Source of the DNA: Gallicola sp. | Lineage (GTDB): Bacteria > Bacillota > Clostridia > Tissierellales > Peptoniphilaceae | Length of the DNA stretch: 7,710 bases | Assembly: GCA_012798975.1 (NCBI GenBank) | Contig: JAAZME010000015.1 | Span: 1-7,710 of the forward strand | Reading direction: 5' to 3' | Part shown: in pieces, positions 6,142 through 7,710 of the stretch | Layout of the letters: every line of letters starts with the position of its first letter | Position numbering within the stretch: position 1 is the first letter of the stretch | Position numbers and translations under genes: made by a program | Notes under the pieces: model-generated | The model's input: the letters and a program-made list of their open reading frames with translations, nothing else | What the model was told of the DNA's origin: nothing | Database searches by the model: none

Positions 6142-7539
6142 ATGAAAGACACAAATGCTGTGAAGAGTACTTCTCTTTTTGAACTGGACGGAAACCCTAG
6201 TTTAGGAAGAGCATTACCTATTTCACTACAGCACTTGTTAGCAATGGTCGTAGGTAATACATTACCTGCAATCGTTGTAGCAAACACACTAGGAGATCGT
6301 ATATCTCCGCAAACCGGAGTGTATCTAATTCAAGCAGCAATGTTTATTGCAGCGATTACTACATTCTTGCAAGTATATACTTTAGGACCTATCGGAGCAA
6401 GACTTCCTGTAATCATGGGTGTATCTTTTGCTTATATCCCGGTAATTCAAAGTATAGCAGCTACAGATGCAGGACTTCCTGGAATCCTCGGCGCACAGAT
6501 CGTCGGTGGTGCAGTAGCTATCGTCGTTGGTCTTGTTATTGGTAAGATCAGAAGATTCTTCCCGCCAATGGTAGCAGGAACAGTAGTAATTACAATCGGA
6601 CTTGGATTGTACTCAGTAGCTTTAAACTATATGGCAGGCGGCGGAAACCCAGAAATCAACCCAAATTATGGATCATTCGCAAACTGGGGAATCGCTTTCT
6701 TAACACTAGCAATTGTATTAATTTGTAATATGTATGCTAAAGGGATCATTAAGCTTGCTGCAATTCTTATCGGTATTATTGTTAGTTACATTGTAGCAGT
6801 AGCATTAGGAATGGTTAATTTCGACGGAGTTGCAAATGCAGCTTGGTTTACATTACCTAAGTTTATGCCGGCAGTAGCAGCTATCGACGGCGGAGGATTA
6901 GTATTCCCAGGTTCAGCTGTTGCAACAATGGTTATTATGTACATCGTAAACTCTGTACAGGCGGTAGGGGACTTAAGTTCTACTACAATCGGAGGTCTTG
7001 ACAGAGAGCCTACTGATAAAGAATTATCTGGAGGAATCATGGCAAACGGGGTTGGATCCATTATTGGAGCATTAATCGGTGGTCTTCCAACTGCAACATA
7101 TTCTCAAAACGTGGGTATCGTAGCGATGACAAAAGTAGTATCTTTAAAAGTATTTAAAATTACTGCTTTAATCATCTTAATTGCTGGATTTATTCCAAAA
7201 TTCGGCGCTATCATGCTTTCTATCCCTCAAGCGATAATCGGTGGAGCAACAGTTTCCGTATTTGCTCAAATCACTATGAGTGGTATGAGATTGATTACTT
7301 CTGATGAAATGTCAGTTCGTAATACTACAATTGTAGGACTTGGTATTGCATTAGGTATGGGTGTTACCTCTATCAACGAAGCTGCTTTTGCCAGCTTCCC
7401 AGACTGGTTCAACATGGTATTTACAAGTTCACCTGTAATTCTTGCAACTATCGTAGTATTCTTCTTAAACTTAATTCTTCCTAAGAAATCAATCGCGGAA
7501 GAACAAGCAGAAAGAGAAGCTATGGAACAAGGCGAATAA
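6142..7539 (+). CDS. NCS2 (nucleobase:cation symporter-2) purine permease, uracil/xanthine/urate type
   Basis: A 465-residue polytopic inner-membrane transporter of the NAT/NCS2 family, normal in length and rich in hydrophobic segments from about residue 25 to 447, consistent with the 14-segment fold. Family marks are LQHLLAM in the first segment (His31), GVSFAYIP (93-100) in the third, VQAVGD (272-277) in the eighth and the NAT signature QNVGIVAMTK (322-331) in the tenth. Relatives such as XanQ, YgfU/UacT and PucJ/K import xanthine or urate with protons. Position beside ygfK and ssnA suggests urate, xanthine or a related purine as substrate. Odd points: Gln273 and Asn302 stand where characterised purine members carry Glu and Asp. 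GGAGGA at 6127-6132, 9 bases upstream, supports the start. The gene has its own promoter and terminator. Family call is firm; substrate is not. Confidence 0.93.
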   Translation: MKDTNAVKSTSLFELDGNPSLGRALPISLQHLLAMVVGNTLPAIVVANTLGDRISPQTGVYLIQAAMFIAAITTFLQVYTLGPIGARLPVIMGVSFAYIPVIQSIAATDAGLPGILGAQIVGGAVAIVVGLVIGKIRRFFPPMVAGTVVITIGLGLYSVALNYMAGGGNPEINPNYGSFANWGIAFLTLAIVLICNMYAKGIIKLAAILIGIIVSYIVAVALGMVNFDGVANAAWFTLPKFMPAVAAIDGGGLVFPGSAVATMVIMYIVNSVQAVGDLSSTTIGGLDREPTDKELSGGIMANGVGSIIGALIGGLPTATYSQNVGIVAMTKVVSLKVFKITALIILIAGFIPKFGAIMLSIPQAIIGGATVSVFAQITMSGMRLITSDEMSVRNTTIVGLGIALGMGVTSINEAAFASFPDWFNMVFTSSPVILATIVVFFLNLILPKKSIAEEQAEREAMEQGE

Positions 7540-7546
7540 AACTTTT

Positions 7547-7579
7547 AAAAGACATGATTTTATATCATGTCTTTTTTTT
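7547..7579 (+). terminator. Intrinsic terminator of the permease gene
   Basis: A 12-bp stem, AAAAGACATGAT (7547-7558) with ATCATGTCTTTT (7564-7575), has a 5-base loop and runs into eight T residues (7572-7579). It starts 7 bases after the stop codon. This is the only canonical + strand intrinsic terminator in the window; the matching A run means it may also work in reverse. Confidence 0.88.
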
Positions 7580-7710
7580 GTTTTCTAAAAAGTGATTATA
7601 TGGAGTATTTACTATAAATTTTTCATATACACGATATTATTATAAATAGAGGGGTATATATATCAACATGAGAAGGAAATCCTTTTAAAATGACAGCTTA
7701 AGTTTACTCA

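Noticed and set aside
1..7710. Selenocysteine genes, CRISPR arrays, insertion sequences, tRNA or rRNA
   Set aside because: Coding frames contain no in-frame TGA with a plausible insertion element, no spaced direct repeats or terminal inverted repeats with a transposase, and no tRNA- or rRNA-like sequence was seen on either strand.

Overview
The window comes from a low-GC, AT-rich bacterium, most likely an anaerobic member of the Clostridia (Bacillota). The basis is AGA/GGA-rich codon use, strong GGAGG-type ribosome sites, short intergenic gaps and the gene set itself; nothing here fixes a genus. All genes are on the + strand.

Layout: 1-399 is the 3' end of ygeY (M20 metallohydrolase, cut by the window edge). 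A hairpin-containing gap (400-510) follows, then a carbamate kinase (511-1458), the large flavin/iron-sulfur oxidoreductase ygfK (1495-4560), a gap with a GC-rich hairpin, the metal-dependent amidohydrolase ssnA (4641-5966), a second related hairpin, then a separate promoter/leader region (about 6015-6141) driving an NCS2 purine permease (6142-7539). The permease ends at a textbook intrinsic terminator (7547-7579). The last 131 bases (7580-7710) are AT-rich and hold no gene I can support.

How it fits together: ygeY, carbamate kinase, ygfK, ssnA and a urate/xanthine-type permease match the yge/ygf/ssnA locus of E. coli and the related purine (uric acid) degradation clusters of anaerobic gut bacteria. 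The permease would import an oxidised purine. YgfK and SsnA would act early on the ring (reduction and hydrolysis). YgeY would act late, on ureido-amino acid intermediates leading to 2,3-diaminopropionate. Carbamate kinase would turn carbamoyl phosphate into ATP. The usual partners ygeW, ygeX, hyuA and the selenium-dependent xanthine dehydrogenase genes are not in this window and may lie outside it.

The system is therefore not wholly new, but several points merit attention. YgfK reads as a domain-shuffled dihydropyrimidine dehydrogenase with a candidate catalytic Cys. The permease has amides where characterised relatives need two acidic residues. Two palindromes follow the permease promoter. 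Two sequence-related hairpins flank ssnA.
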